A DNA stretch of 63,834 nt from positions 1-63,834 of the forward strand of contig JBCAQO010000024.1 of the NCBI GenBank assembly GCA_039111635.1, given 5' to 3'. The translations under genes were made by a program, and so were the position numbers. The notes beneath the pieces were generated by a model. That model worked only from the letters and a program-made list of their open reading frames with translations, was not told where the DNA came from and did not search any database. The first letter of the stretch is position 1; every line of letters begins with the position of its first letter. The stretch is from Heterobasidion occidentale (Eukaryota > Basidiomycota > Agaricomycetes > Russulales > Bondarzewiaceae). This document shows positions 1 to 12,800 of the stretch, one piece after another.

Positions 1-591
1 TGATTGTTTACTCAATCACTTCTGTTTTTTGACACTCATTAGGTAGATTAGCATTTAGGCACACAGACCAATCTCAATCCAGCCCTAAATAGCTTGTATA
101 TATAAATAGCCGAGATGAGATTCTAAGAAGCTCAGCTCATTCACCTGTAATACACTTGATTTCTGCACTATGCCCGGTGTCTAGCTACCTTCCTAGCCCA
201 CACTTTGCAAACACTGTCAGATCTGAGACATCCTTTACACAGTCTGACAAAGCACTGGACTTGCTTCAATCTTCTTATCATCCTTTTGTCATATTTTCTA
301 GGACATACATAGGTGTTGCCACATTCTGAGTCCTTAGTTGGACTTCTCCTCAAGTCATTTGTTGGACAAGAGAGGACATTTCTGTCCCAGCAGAATATTG
401 AGAGACTCTCAAGGACTATTTCCTTCATTTCTTTGAGGATAAAGCAGATCAAGACCATGAGTTTCTACAATGAGCGCAAAGGTGATCCATTGTCTTTATT
501 CATTGGTCTTTATTGTTACAAAACGCAGTAGAAGCACAGCCTAGGGATTCCCTTTGTGCATCGGTGTACGTGATAGGTCTTTGACCTAACA
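1..591 (+). repeat. LTR of family A, left end cut by the window edge
   Basis: This stretch matches the second two thirds of the family A LTR seen complete at 30598-31432. It has a TATA-like tatataaata near 100, the inverted repeat around aagctcagct near 130, and ends with the family terminus GACCTAACA at 591. Many CpG sites of the young copy appear here as TpG or CpA, so it is an old copy. The left end and any target duplication lie outside the window. Whether it is a solo LTR or part of an element cannot be told. Confidence 0.8.
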
Positions 592-1629
592 AGGAGGTGC
601 CATGATTGAGCATGCACCATTGTTCTTATCCAGGCAGCAAGGGCATTGCTGAGAAGAGGCCACCATTGATTGAGCAGTGTCTCAGCCATTGTCTTTGTTA
701 GGATTGGAGGTCGCAGATGCAGCATCAGGGACGTAGGTGGAGGTTGTGGCAAGCAGGCAGTGCTATTCTCAAAGAGGTAGCATCTACATCAATGAGGAGG
801 TGGTGTAAATGAGGAGAAGGCAGTGTGGACAAGAAGGGGAGAAGGAGGCATGGATGAGGAGATGACAATAAGGCAGGGTCCCAGTAATGAGCATGCTATC
901 TCTCTAAGTGCTGAGGCCCCTGTTTTCGCAGCTCTATGAGCACTATCACGCTGACCTCATGATGTACTCTAGAGACTACCGGGTGTTCTCACAGCTTAGG
1001 ACAATTTCCTCTGACACCCACTATAAGCTCAACATCATGACATTGGGCCAACACAGCAATAAGCATGCCTCCATGCTGTGCTCCAAGCCCCAAGATTTTG
1101 CAGCTTTTACAGCACAGATCTCAGCTATGGTGCAACCTTGGAATGATTAGTGCAACCTCACAGGCTTCTGTACAGTCTTGTGTATATCATCACAAACTCC
1201 AATTCTCCCACACAACCTCTCCAATGTCCGCACAACCTGACAGCACCTGTGCAATCTTTGCAGGCTTCTGCACAATTTTCTACAACTTTTTTATTGTTCC
1301 CTCTTATTGCATTAGTGATGTGTGCCTCTAAACGTCCTGAGTGGTCCTTGTATGGCACCTACAATCTTTCTCTCGATATTGTGGACCTCAGAGACCTTGG
1401 CGCCTTTGCAACATTGCCCGCACAACCTTGCAATCATGCTAACAATTCTTGGACTCCTTATCTCTTTTCTCATTATTTCTCCAAGCCCTTTGCCACTCAT
1501 GCCAGAGCCTTCTGATTTAGTGCAAGATAGATGGAGTGATACCAAGAATGTGACCTTATGCAGCCTAGAGCAGTTCCATATGTCTCCAAGATTTTTGAGT
1601 TTTATTGTAGTCTCCTCCTTCATACCCAC

Positions 1630-2310
1630 CATTCTATTCTTACTATAAAACCTACCTACCCTCTCTACAATACACTAGATTTGGTTTCCCTCACTGTTCA
1701 GATCTCATCTCGTCCAAAATGCTCTCACATTGCTGATTATTGCAAATCTTGCAACCTCGCAACCTCAATCTTGCAGAGCCCTTGTAGTATGCTTTAGAGT
1801 CTAGCTATTATCTCCCCATCACTCCAAACTGCCTAGCATTGCTTTGAATTGTGTTATATCCCAATAGTGTCTCATATCTCTTCCCATCTCCTAGCACCAC
1901 TTCATTTACTCTTCCGAACATTTCTTTGCCTCTCCAAATATCTTTTCATCCCTCTAAGCATCTCTATACCTCACCTCACCTTTCCCTATTGTATCAAACC
2001 TCATAGCCTTGCAACTTTGACCTTGCAACATTGCATCAAATCTCGCAAGCTTGAGTATTGCAGGACATTGAAGAGCATTGCAGGACATTGCAGAGCATTG
2101 CAGGGCATTGCAGGACACCACAGAACATTGCAGGGCCTCACAAAGCATTGCACCTCTTGATTCAGACTATGCACTGCCTATTCTTTGGCTGACTATTCCT
2201 TGTACTGCAGAGCCAGCTCCTGCCTACCCTATGTCTAGTGGTGTGTTTTGTTGTGTGTTTTTGCACGCAGAGCCATTGCTAGCATATCAGTGGTCTTTCT
2301 CATGTACCAC
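1630..2310 (+). repeat. Dispersed repeat D, copy 1 (LTR-like)
   Basis: The block near 1637-1710 (TATAAAA, then acaatacacta and ttcccctcac-like text) resembles 40966-41040. The block near 2208-2310 (agctcctgcctacc, a gtgtgtttt run, cagagccattgc) resembles 42288-42375 and 35570-35640. Order and spacing are kept once the solo LTR in the second copy is subtracted (about 570 versus about 490 bases). A TATA box followed by conserved text suggests another LTR family. The ends are not resolved. Confidence 0.45.
2055..2153 (+). repeat. Short tandem repeat, about 10 units of 10 bases
   Basis: The sequence repeats a 10-base unit close to GCATTGCAGG (alternating with ACATTGCAGA) about ten times with scattered changes. 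It lies in repeat-D sequence. An open frame runs through it only because the unit lacks stops in that frame. Confidence 0.85.
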
Positions 2311-2836
2311 GGTCATCACCTCACATCAACTCATCTACTCCCCTTGCATGTTGCACGTTGACCTCAAGCTTACTGCACTTCCTTAAACATTGCCAAGCAC
2401 TCACCATACACATCTCAAGCGTAGACTACACGGGCAGAGCCGTAAGCAACTCCATGGCCCAATACCACAGCAAACTTTATTGCACACACTTATTGGATAG
2501 CATAGGTCTCCTTCTCATCTTTTGCAGAGTTTACCTCATCTTGCTACTATATCATTTACTAAATATCTCTTTGTCTCTCAACTACAGCATGATATAACCT
2601 CATGGTCTACGAGTACCTCTATGCACGGTTTTTCTTTATATTTTGATATTACAGTCTTGGTGCAATATCAACTTACTTTACCTTACAATCTTATGTTTAC
2701 TTTACTCACTTCAACTTACTCTAAATACACATTTACAACACCACAATACACAAGTTTTAAACACCCTTCTGTTTAGAGCTCAACTTTGTAAGGAGATTTT
2801 GCTTGTATTGTGTCTCATTAACATTGCTCTCATCTT

Positions 2837-3395
2837 TGTTGTAACTTGAGTATTGGGGCCTTTTGGCCAGTCTATTCCAATAACAAGTACAACAGATACT
2901 AGGTGGCTCTACCTGAAGTATACATCAAGGTATTTGGTAATTGTCCTTGAAGGCCGACAACTCAACGGATCACTCATTGTCAGAAGGAGATATAACAATG
3001 GGTAAAGGGCACAAGGACAATGTAGCCAATGGGCTCAGGCATACAGGGATTCACATGCCATCAATATTGGGTTGGATGACATTGATGGGCACAAGAGTAG
3101 GCACTGACAGAGAGCGGCAGCCAATGGATGACTAAGAGTGGGTACTCAGAAGATCCCTACATAGTATATAAGGCCCATAGAATAGGCTGAGGATCTTCAG
3201 TCTATTTGCTTTGTTTATCCACAGTCTTCACACTGTGGACTTCATTTACTGGTATCTTTGTATACTAGACTCTACTTGCTATCCTTCTGTATTATCTTTT
3301 GAAATACAGTCAAGACTTCTACTACTACTCTCTCTAGTGTGTGACCTAGGGAAGAACCCATTACTCTTGAGTTATTAAACAAGCAGTTTATAACA
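2837..3395 (+). repeat. LTR of family C, probable 5' LTR of the outermost element
   Basis: It starts TGTTGTAACTTG and ends CAGTTTATAACA. It matches 34754-35299 on the same strand and 42452-43082 in reverse. Near 3170 there is a tagtatataaggcc TATA region. The five bases before it (ATCTT) nearly match the five after the 34754-35299 copy (ATCTC), which suggests that these two are the LTRs of one element now split by later insertions. Confidence 0.7.
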
Positions 3396-4004
3396 CTAGA
3401 ATAGACTTGTCTCACCCCTACCTTGTATACCACTCTTAGCTTGTTGCCACACACTCTCTCACAACCCTCGTTGGTGAAAATAATAGACCTCTATCAAAGA
3501 GCTTTACTGCACACACACTCTAAAGCAAGACCTAGGCCTTGAATACCTGCCAGGCACTAGACAAATCAACAACCACCTCTGCCAGAACAATTGTCCTATC
3601 CAACAGCAAGGCACTCGCTGGTTCTATATGAACACCAATTGAGTAGCCCCGCCAAACTACCCAAACTGCTCTTTTAGGAACAGATGATACTTCTTCGCAG
3701 AAGACAATGGAACAGAGACAGAGTACATTTGGAATGAACAAGCCAACTCCTAGGAACCGCCACTCTAGTACAAACCAGTAATACTGGAGGACTTGGAACT
3801 GAAAGAAGAAGTATCTGAATCTAACTCCTTGGACATTCAAACACCAATTGACACCCAAAACACCCAAGACAACACCGACATGCCGGAAACAGACACAACC
3901 CCTATTACGACAACTGTACAACCTGGAAAAGAGAAGGTCAAACTCCCTGACAATTTCACAGGCGATTAAACAGAATCACAGAAGTTCCTTCCGCAATGCC
4001 TCTT
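3396..4004 (+). pseudogene. Internal fragment of the C element with gag remnant
   Basis: Directly after the C LTR comes non-coding leader, then sequence that reads as a decayed gag on the plus strand. Near 3935-4004 the translation gives LPDNFTGD, a stop, then TESQKFLPQC. This resembles the start of Ty3/Gypsy capsid domains, where an F-x-G-x3-ES-like motif precedes the first helix. It breaks off at 4004, where the B-family LTR begins. No open frame covers the region. Confidence 0.5.
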
Positions 4005-5677
4005 TGTTAAGAGCTGGCTCATAACACATCTTACATGATCACATGATCATATGGCATGTGGTCTATGACCAACAGATATGACCTATACCCAGTGACCGAC
4101 CCTTTGACTTCACCAACAGACATCCAGTTATCTTATCTTATCTTCTACCCCTGATTGATGATCAACGGTTCCTGGTTCTTGCCCCTGCCCCAATAGTTTG
4201 TCTGTTGATTCTTCAATCATTGATTGTTTGCTTCTATTTGATCCTTCCCCATCAGATAATCTGATTGGCTGGCATTTGCCTCTTCTGTAGATCATGCCCT
4301 AAAGTAGACTACATATATATAAAACAAGCCAGAGACCTGTCCACTAGCTCATTCACCTTTGTTACTGAGTAACATCCTTTGTTACCTCACTACCTGTTCT
4401 TACTCTTGACCTTTAGTACCAGCCATACCACTGCTACATCAATAAGTCTTTGCCATTAGGCCAGACCTTTGATTATCAATAGAATAACTTTTAACATTGG
4501 TTTAACTTGCACTTGTGCTTCTCTCTATTATCATCCTCAACCGCTGTTAGGACCACGTCCTAACACATGCTTTGCACGTGAGCGGATGAGCTGGTCAAGT
4601 GCTTTGAACATGATTCAGACTTGGACTATTTGCAATGACTCATTACTATTAACATGCTAACTGCATGAACACTTACTCACTGTTCCTAGTTCTTGATGTG
4701 GATAGACATTGGTTCCTGACCCTGACCCTGGTTCCTGATTGATCATGATGTGGCTAGACATTTGATATGGATGTGGACAGACATTAGTGATCCAGTACTA
4801 TACTTAGATCAATGACGCATCTTTGCTTATGGATCTCAATCATTTACTTTGGTACCTGAGAAGCGCATAGACTAGATTGCGATCCTGCCCTAGATACTTC
4901 TTTGTATATTTAGCCGAGATGAGCTTCTAAGAAGCTCAGCTTGTTCACCTGTAATATATTCGATCTCTGCACTGCACCCGGTGCCTGGCTACCTTCCTAG
5001 CCCACACTTCATAATCTCTGTCAGATCTGAAAACTCCTTTACACGGTCTGACAAAACACTGGCCTCGTCTCCCTTCTCTTCTTACGCTCTCTTCACCCAC
5101 TACTACACCGGACTTGCCGCCTTCCACGTTCTCAGTTGGACACCTCCTCGTGTCATCTGTTGGACAGGAGAAGACCATCCAGTTCTGTCTCATCATCAAG
5201 AGGACCTTGAAGATCATCTTCTCAACCTCTTCAAGGACAAAGCAGGGAGCAACCCCGAGTTTCTTCAAAGAGCACAGAGACGATCAATTGTCTTCATTCA
5301 TTGGAGCCTACAGCTCTACGGCGCTGTGGAAGTTTAGCCTAGGGACCCCCTTTGTGCATCGGTGCACATGATAGGTCTCTGACCTAATAACCGCTCAGTC
5401 TTCATATCAATTTTACACAGGACTAGCAGTATTCTATCTTGACTTTAGTAGGCAGCACATCTACTGTCATCCAGGTCCACATCAGATTGTACCCTCGCAT
5501 CCTGGGAAGACCTTTGTGCCTGCTTAGAGTCACAGTACTATCACAAGTCTCTTGTGCATCCCAAATTACGCACTCAGTTAGCCGCTGGTGCCTTCATCAG
5601 ACGCACTTGGATTTGGAATGTCCCTCAGTGACTCAGGAGCCTCCTGACACATCACGTACGAAGACCAGGTCTTAACA
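4005..5677 (+). repeat. LTR of family B, 5' LTR, split by a solo LTR
   Basis: It begins TGTTAAGAGCTGGC and ends AGGTCTTAACA, matching the solo copy at 41189-42011. It is interrupted at 4545-5389 by a family A solo LTR with target duplication ACCGC. A TATA region (acatatatataaaa, near 4310) lies about 30 bases before AGCTCATTCA at 4346-4355. After the LTR comes CTTGAACGAGCTC, the same primer-site text as in family A, so this is the 5' LTR of a B element. Confidence 0.8.
4545..5389 (+). mobile_element. Solo LTR of family A with target duplication ACCGC
   Basis: A full-length A LTR of 845 bases, starting TGTTAGGACC and ending GACCTAATA (the family end is GACCTAACA). The bases ACCGC occur on both sides (4540-4544 and 5390-5394). 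No internal sequence is present, so it is the product of LTR-LTR recombination. It carries a decayed version of the LTR open frame (about 4981-5337), which still reads YYTGLAAF and FIHWSL. Confidence 0.92.
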
Positions 5678-7006
5678 CTTGAACGAGCTCACCTGCCCTT
5701 GCCTCACTCTGAATGGCCTACCTCCCCCAAATACCAAAATCATCGTGTCATTACCTTCCATCTACATGAAGGCAATTTACACCAAACATACACCCTCACT
5801 ATCACCCTCGTAGGAGAACCACCCAAGGTCATTAGCAGTGCGCTTAACCAGATCACCAACAGTTTGTTCAGACCACTACTTCACCAACCCCCATACCAAC
5901 ATTTACTTGAAAGAGACAGATATGTTGTATTCCCCGTCTCTATCTGGATCACACCCCACTACTCCAACCTTTGCCCAGCCAGCAAAGATGAGTACGGCCA
6001 AGACCCGGAACTGGAACCCCTGGACAAGATCCTTCAGCTGCCCAGCGTACTAGACTAACTACTGAATATCACCCAAGGAAACAGAAACTGGGTCTAGTAC
6101 ATGCAAATGTTTGAGGTGATTGCCCTCCTAGCCAGAGCAGACGATCAGCTCAAGAAAACCCACTACCTAAGAGAACTCAAGAAAGAACTCACTGTGTGAG
6201 TCCTTCAGGAAGGAGTACCAGATTGCTTTGAAGATCTAGTAACTCAAATAGGAAGGTACACAGAGTCAATGAACAAAGAGGCCTTCCAAGAAGCCTACAG
6301 ACCATCCTATCACCATACCTAGGAAGGAAAAAAAGACACGAAGGTACTGACAATTACACTTGTTTTAATTGTAGTGAACCAGGACACTGGGCAAGGGACT
6401 GCCTAATCCGAAGGAACAAGAAGCCAAAGAAGACCCTACTAGAAATGATACAGAGAACCCCAGAATGGAACCAATATCAGGAAAGGAAGCTTGCAGAAGC
6501 TTCGGAGATTCAGCATCTCTTGGAACAGATCCCAAATGGACGCCAGCCAACACCTATTCCGACAAGCAACCGGTTCTCGCCGATCACCCATTTGTGTGAA
6601 AAAGTCAAAGTCAAAGAAGATCCCAAACCAGCCATCTTGATCTCTTCAATCTTCCAAATCATGAAAACGGGCACACCATTACTTCGGATCGAAATAGACC
6701 TCATTGGAGCCAACAAAACAGCAAGGACCTCTGCATTAATCGACAATGGAGCAACTGGCAATTTTATCAATTGCCGGTTTATAGAGGAACATCAAGTCGT
6801 AACTATCCTCACTTAGCCCATCCCCATCAATCATGTGGGAGGAGAACCACTGTTGTTAAAGCACAACCCAAAAGTCAACTGGCATGCCTATAAGCTGCAC
6901 CTCACAAGATGCCTGCCCTCCTGCCTAATACAAAGAGGACTGGTCAAGGCCAAAAGAGCCTTTAAAAAGAAGACAATATTCCTCACCCTTGGGGAGAACA
7001 GGGTAG
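5678..7006 (+). pseudogene. B-element internal 5' part: gag and protease remnants
   Basis: Starts with a primer-site-like TGAACGAGCT (5680-5689). An open stretch at about 5699-6058 resembles the N-terminal domain that precedes gag in family A (shared pattern TY-L with NQI downstream). Near 6100-6200 a gag-like YMQMFEVIALLARADDQLKK is seen. At 6361-6402 a clean CCHC zinc knuckle reads CFNCSEPGHWARDC. A protease-like LIDNGATGNF follows near 6735; the usual D-S/T-G is D-N-G here. Several frameshifts and stops separate these parts, and about 60 residues after the protease core are missing. The sequence ends where a reverse A LTR begins. Confidence 0.7.
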
Positions 7007-7851
7007 TGTTAGGTCGGAGACCTATCACGTGCACCAATGCACGAAGGGGATCCCTAGGCTAATACGTCCACAGCGTCGTAGAGTTGGAGGCTCCAATGAA
7101 TGAAGACGACCAATCGTCTTTGGGCTCTTTGAAGGAACTTGGAGTCATTCTCTGCCTTGTCCTCAAAAAGGTTAAGGAGATGATCTTCAAGGTCTTCTCG
7201 ATGATGAGGAGGAATGGGCTGATCTTTTCCTGTCCAACAGATGACACAAGGAGGTGTCCAACTGAGAACGTGGAAGGCAGCGAGTCCAGTGTAGTAGTGT
7301 GTGAAGAGGGCGTAAGAAGAGAAGGGAGACGAGGCCAGTGTTTGTCAGACCGTGTAAAGGAGTTTTCAGATCTGATAGAGATTATGAAGTGTGGGCTAGG
7401 AAGGTAGCCAGACACCGGTGTGCAGTGCAGAGATCGAATATATTACAGGTGAACAAGCTGAGCTTCTTAGAAGCTCATCTCGGCTAAATATACAAAGAAG
7501 TATCTAGGGCAGGATCGCAATCTGGTCTATGCGCTTCTCAGGTACCGAAGTAAATGATTGAGATCCATAAGCAAAGATGCATCATTGATCTAAGTATAGT
7601 ACTGGATCACTAATGTCTGTCCACATCCATATCAAATGTCTAGCCACATCATGATCAATCAGAACCAGGGTCAGGGTCAGGAACCAATGTCTATCCACAT
7701 CAAGAACTAGGAACAGTGAGTAAGTGTTCATGCAGTTAGCATGTCAATAGTAATGAGTCATGGGGAATGGTCCGAGTCTGTAGCACATCCGAAGCACTTG
7801 ACCAGCCTATCCATTCACATGCAAAGCACGTGTTAGGACGTGGTCCTAACA
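7007..7851 (-). repeat. Family A LTR, 3' LTR of reverse copy 1
   Basis: Complete 845-base LTR in reverse, from TGTTAGGTCGGAG at 7007 to GTCCTAACA at 7851. It borders an internal polypurine tract (ctaccccctct on the plus strand), which marks it as the 3' LTR. It is diverged from the young copy mainly at CpG sites. Confidence 0.9.
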
Positions 7852-7858
7852 CTACCCC

Positions 7859-9545
7859 CTCTCTATACAAGTCTTCGGTGTTTGGCGGGTGCACCGATGA
7901 TAGGGGGGGTTTCCTTGTGTGGGCCTCGTCGAAGGTGGGGATGTTGCGAGTGGGGTACCCGGTCCAGTTGGCAGTGTCGATCAGGTGGTCCAATGCCTGC
8001 TTGTGGTAACTGTATTCTTCAGCCGTCCGATCCATCTGCAGACAAAGTCGACGGGACTGCATGCGATGCCTGTCATAATCCTGAAGAAAGCCACGCGCCA
8101 TAACGTCCGTTCTCTGTCTAATGCCCGTAATTGGACATCCCACGACAAGATGGCCGGCGCGTCCACATTCCCAGCAGGTACGAGTAGTGGGGTCGGCGGG
8201 TGGAGAAGGTGGGAGAGTTGGCGGGTTAGGCCAGACATTTTTGGAGTCCATTGCATCCGCAGGCCATCCCTCGTCAGTTGCGACAGGAACGTCTGGCGAC
8301 TGGGTGGAGGTTTTGTCGACAACGATAGGATGGGTGAGGTCGTCGCCGAGTAGGGGAGGGGATGGGGACACAGCAGGGGGTGACGGGGGTGGTACCGGTA
8401 GCGGCTGAAGTACCTGGCGATCCCGGACGGCCTGTTCGGGGTCGTAAGGGGACTGGTGGGCCGCATGAACTGAGCGGTCTCTTCGTCGGTGGGTCGAAAA
8501 GTAAAAGGCTGGGCAGCCGGGAGGTTGGGAGTGGGAGCGGGTTCCGTGACGGTGGGGGGATTGATGACCATGGGTTCTTCGACGTCGATTGGGTGAAAAC
8601 CTTGTTCCTGTATGTCTGGTTTGGTCATAACCCAGGGCCTAACGTTATCTTCCGGGTTACATCCGCCGGGCCAGTAGTTTGCGATGGGTGAACTCCGTGA
8701 CTATTGAGGGGGAAAGAGCGAGTCGGTAGCAATCCTTTAGGGACGTACTCCTTGATCTCCAAACGTGCTCCATTGAGTCCTATGAAAAACCAACGGATCG
8801 TGTTTTCCTTGTAGCAGATGCGGGTGAGCGTTTCAAGCCAAGCCGGGATGGTGTGTTGTTGGAGGAGGACAGAGCTGCTACTAAAGATCCCGCGTAGTCG
8901 GGAATTGATCATGTCGTTGTGGATAGCGGGGAGATAGATCAGCCCTTTCATGCGGTAGGAGGTGACGGTGATGTTGGCGAGGAGGATGGCCTGGTTCTGA
9001 GTGAGAGGTCCCGAGAATACTTGATAACATTGCGCCAGGACCGCGTGCTGTAAATAAAAAAGGAAGGTGCGGGGGTCTTTTAGACCCGGTTGGTTCAAGA
9101 TAATGGGGGCCTCGTCCTCGGCGAGCATGAGGTGATAAATGCTGTTGTTGGTAGACAGATCTTGATAAAGGCGGAGGTCGTGGAGTGGGCTGGGTAGTGC
9201 GCGGATGCGGAAGCAGGGGTTCTCGTTGTGCACTACAAAAGTCAGCTGGGGGACGACAAGGTGGGGGTTCGGCATTTGAGCTGGGAAGCGGGGGATGACG
9301 AATTCTGTGAGTGGGTTGGCGACGTGGACGCCTTCTGAGGGGATGTCATCTTCGCTATCGAAATCCGAATCTGAGTCATCTACAAGCGTGGGGGTGGTTG
9401 TGGGTGGGGTGATAGTGCGGAGGATGAAGGGGTTGGGGGGGGTGTTGGAAGCATGAGGGGAGGTCGTGGTGGAAGTCATTCTGATATTGCTGAGAATATA
9501 GCGTGGGAAGTGAGCTAAGAGGAGGTGTGCAGGAGCGAGGGACAT
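7859..9545 (-). pseudogene. Third ORF (zinc-knuckle protein), frameshifted copy
   Basis: The N-terminal 306 codons (9545-8625) are open and match the third ORF of the young element at 28979-30586, including the DSDFDSEDD acidic patch and NQPGLKDPRTFLFYLQ. The frame then shifts and the C-terminal half, with the CCHC motif CWECGRAGHLVVGC near 8150, lies in another frame. In this copy an ATG 22 codons upstream (MSLAPAHLLLAH) is in frame; in the young copy that frame is broken. An upstream TATAAAAG is kept near 9596. Conservation of both halves between copies argues that this was a functional protein. Confidence 0.75.
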
Positions 9546-9814
9546 TCAATTGTAGCTGGGATGCTGAGGAACGTCTCTGCCTGATGCAGGGTGTCTTTTA
9601 TACAGCGGAGGAGATGCCAATGGTGGCAGCGGCATGGAGGGATCGAGGACTAGGGCGATGGCAATGGAGACAGTGGTGAGAGCCAGAGTTGTGACAATGG
9701 TGTAAATGGCCACTGTGGATAAAGTGGGGTCGAAAGGGTCATAGTTGTTTGCCTGGCCATGCCAATCCTCGGTTGGTCTGCTTTTGTAGCTCCTGGTATG
9801 CTTGAGTCCGCCAA

Positions 9815-12800
9815 TTAGAGTTGTCCAATCATTTCTGCTGTGGCTTTGATCGAGACGAGTCTATATTGGGCTTCTTTGGTTGTGCTTCTCGATTGTTGAT
9901 CGCCGGTGGTGGCACTTTTGATTGAGGAACCAGGGGCGGCTTCTTTAGCTGCGTCATTCGCTTGTTGATCTCTTCCATGATCTGGGGATAGCCAATCCTG
10001 TAGTGAGAAGCTTCTTTCCGATTGGATGCTTCTCAAGCTTCTTTTTAATTTGATCTTCTTCGGCTACTCTGTTGAGTTCTAATTTGATCACCAGGGCCAG
10101 AATGGAGGCTTCCATTCCTTTGACTGTCTGAGGATGCCGGTGGTAGAAGTCGTTTATGGCTTCTTGTGCGTTAGTGACGTTTGTCGCGGCTTCCCAAGAG
10201 TTGTCCAATTCTGGGTAGCCCTTTCATTTGATCAGGTACTGCAGTATCTTCCATCGCCCGAAGCGTCGAGCTCCAATGATGGCTTTGACTTCGAATTCTT
10301 CTTGTCCCTTGATCAGGTCCAGGGCCGGTTTAGGGTAGTTAGGGCCGTAGACCTTGTTCTCCTTGTAGGGCGTGAGTTGACTAGCATGGAAGACATCATG
10401 AATGCGCTTCCAGCTGTTGGGCAGTTTCAACCTGAAGTTGACATTTCCTATGGTGTTAGTGATTTCAAATGGCCCAAAGCGTTTGGGTCTCAGTTTCTCT
10501 GATGGGTGATCGTGTGGATGTTCTTCCCATGAGCCATACTTGATCTCCTTTCTTGAAAGGCGGCAGGTCCGTTCCAAAACGGTCATGCTGTATCTTCATG
10601 GCTTCGGCTGCAATTTCGAGGCTGGCTTGTGCTTCCTTCCTAGCATGCTGCAGAGCTTCGAGGCGAGCATCAGCGGTGGGGACATTTGTGTTTCCGATGA
10701 TGGCTGGGTAAGCCCGTGGTTGATATCCATGGAGAAGTTCAAATGGTGACTTCTGCGTGGCCGAGTGCTGATGGGTGTTGTGGGCATATTTCGCATAGGG
10801 GATTAATCCGGCCCAATTGTCTTGTGAAGAGCTGCAGAAGGCTCTGAGGTATTGTTCCAGTTCCTGATTCATTCGTTCAGTAGCACCGTCTGTCTGTGGA
10901 TGATAAGCTGTGCTTAGAGCAGATTTGATTCCTAATTCTTTAAGCAAGGCTTGCACTACTTTTGAAGCAAATTGGGTTCCTCTGTCCGATATGATTTTAT
11001 CTGGCAGTCCGTAGCGTCTCTAGGTGTTTTCTAGCAGGATCTTGGCGGTTCCGTCAGAGTCGATGGATTTCTGGCATAGGATTATTACTGCCGTTTTGGT
11101 AAATCAGTTGGTTACTACATGTAGCGAGTCGTATCTATTTGATTCCGGTAGATCTGTAATAAAGTCCATGGTTTATTGTTCCAAAAGGTCGATCTGGGAT
11201 CTCTGTTGGTTGTAGGGGTACCATGGTAGGATATGTGTCATTCTTGGTGGATTGACAAATGGCGCATCCTTCTACATATTGGTGAACTGTGTTTGATATT
11301 CCTGGCCAAGTGAATTCTTGTCCTACCAAGGCTAGAGTTCCTCTTTGTCCTGGATGACCTACTGCTAGATTATCATGGTTTAACTTGATGATATCTTGAC
11401 GAAGTTGTTCGTTTCGGGAAACATATATCTTTCCTCTGTGAAGGACCAATCCTTCCTCTTCGTTCCATTCTTGTAAACCTTTCTTCATGTTTTGAGGTCC
11501 TAAGGTTTTGATCTTGGCTAGGGTTTCTAGTAGCCATTCGTCTTTCCTGTTTTCTTCAATGATTCGTTTCTGGAGGTCGTCGTCTATTATGGTAACGCCT
11601 CCTTGTCCAGTTGCCCTGATGTGCAGCATTCGGTGAGGGTCCCAACTGTCATCTATATTGATTGCATTGATTTCTACAAAGGGTCTTCGGATCTTTTCTG
11701 TGTTATTGAAAAGTTTGGGTTCCAAGAGTGTTTCGCCTGAATTGTCAAATTCCATCCCCTTTTTATAGTTTGGAGGCCGTGACAGACCGTCGGATTTATT
11801 AGTGACTCCTGCCTTGTGCGTCAATTTGTAGTCGAAACGCGAGAGGTAAAGTGACCATTGTGCTTGCCGACGGTTTAATTTCTGGCTTGACCGGAACCAT
11901 TCAAGGTTCTTGTGGTCCGTCCGGACATCTACCGGGTGGTCGGCGCCCTCCAAATAGTGTCGCCAAGCTTCAAAGGCTCGAACAACAGCCAGCAACTCTT
12001 TATTGTAGATTGGGTAGTTGCGTTCTGTAGGTGAGAGCGACTTGGAAATATAAGCACATGGGTGCCATTTTCCATCTTCGGCGACTTGTGATAAAACTGC
12101 TCCAGTGGCAAAGTCGGAGGCATTGCATTCGATACGGAAGGGGTTCCTTGTATCCGGCATGACGAGCACCGGAGATTCTGTAAATATTTGTTTTAGCGTT
12201 TGAAACACTTCTTTGCATGCTGGTGTCCAATCCCAGGTGCGTTCCTTCTGTGTCAACTCAAATGGCGGTCGTGCTATTTTTGAGTAATCCTTGATAAACC
12301 TGCGATAGAAGTTGCAAAAACCTAAAAATGATTGCACTTCCTTGACTTTTCCAGGGGTTGGCCAGTCCATAATACCGGCCACTTTGATTGGGTCCATTTC
12401 CAGATGTCCATGTGATATAACATATCCAAGGTAGTCAATTTTCTTTTTATGGAAGTGGCATTTCGAGGGTTGTAGGTATAGATCGTTGTCTTGTAAGATC
12501 CGTAAAACCTTTCGGACCGTCTTGATATGGTCGTCCATCGTTTTGGAGAATACTAGGATGTCGTCCATATAGATTGCTACCAATCCGGCATAAATGAGGT
12601 CTTTGAAGAGTGCGTTCATCATAGTTTGGAATGTTGCCGGCAAGTTGGTTAATCCAAAGAACATGACCAGTGGTTCGTACATTCCTAGATTAGTGATGAA
12701 CATGGCCAGTTTCTCGCTTCCTTCTTTCATGCGTATGTTGTTATATCCTGTATCGACACCCATTAGTGAAAAGTATATGGCTTTGGCTAGAAGGTCCAGT

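Larger units (their letters stand above)
592..2836. other. Non-coding repeat-derived stretch, no gene
   Basis: I see no credible gene here. The left part (about 740-890) is purine-rich and the rest is C/T-rich and full of short words such as ttgcaac and cacaacct. Open frames are short, start at non-ATG codons and match no family I recognise. Two segments recur elsewhere (near 40950-42375 and 35565-35640), so this is old mobile-element sequence, here called repeat D. It forms the left flank of the C-family LTR at 2837. Confidence 0.5.

Noticed and set aside
2055..2153. CRISPR-like array
   Set aside because: Units are contiguous 10-mers without spacers, in a eukaryotic genome.
2078..2386. Open frame with HCRALQ-like repeats
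   Set aside because: Produced by the 10-base tandem repeat at 2055-2153, which has no stop in that frame; not conserved elsewhere.
3396..3480. tRNA-type primer site after the C LTR
   Set aside because: The first bases after the LTR (ctagaatagac) do not match a TGG-starting site, and no pairing to the LTR leader was found by eye.
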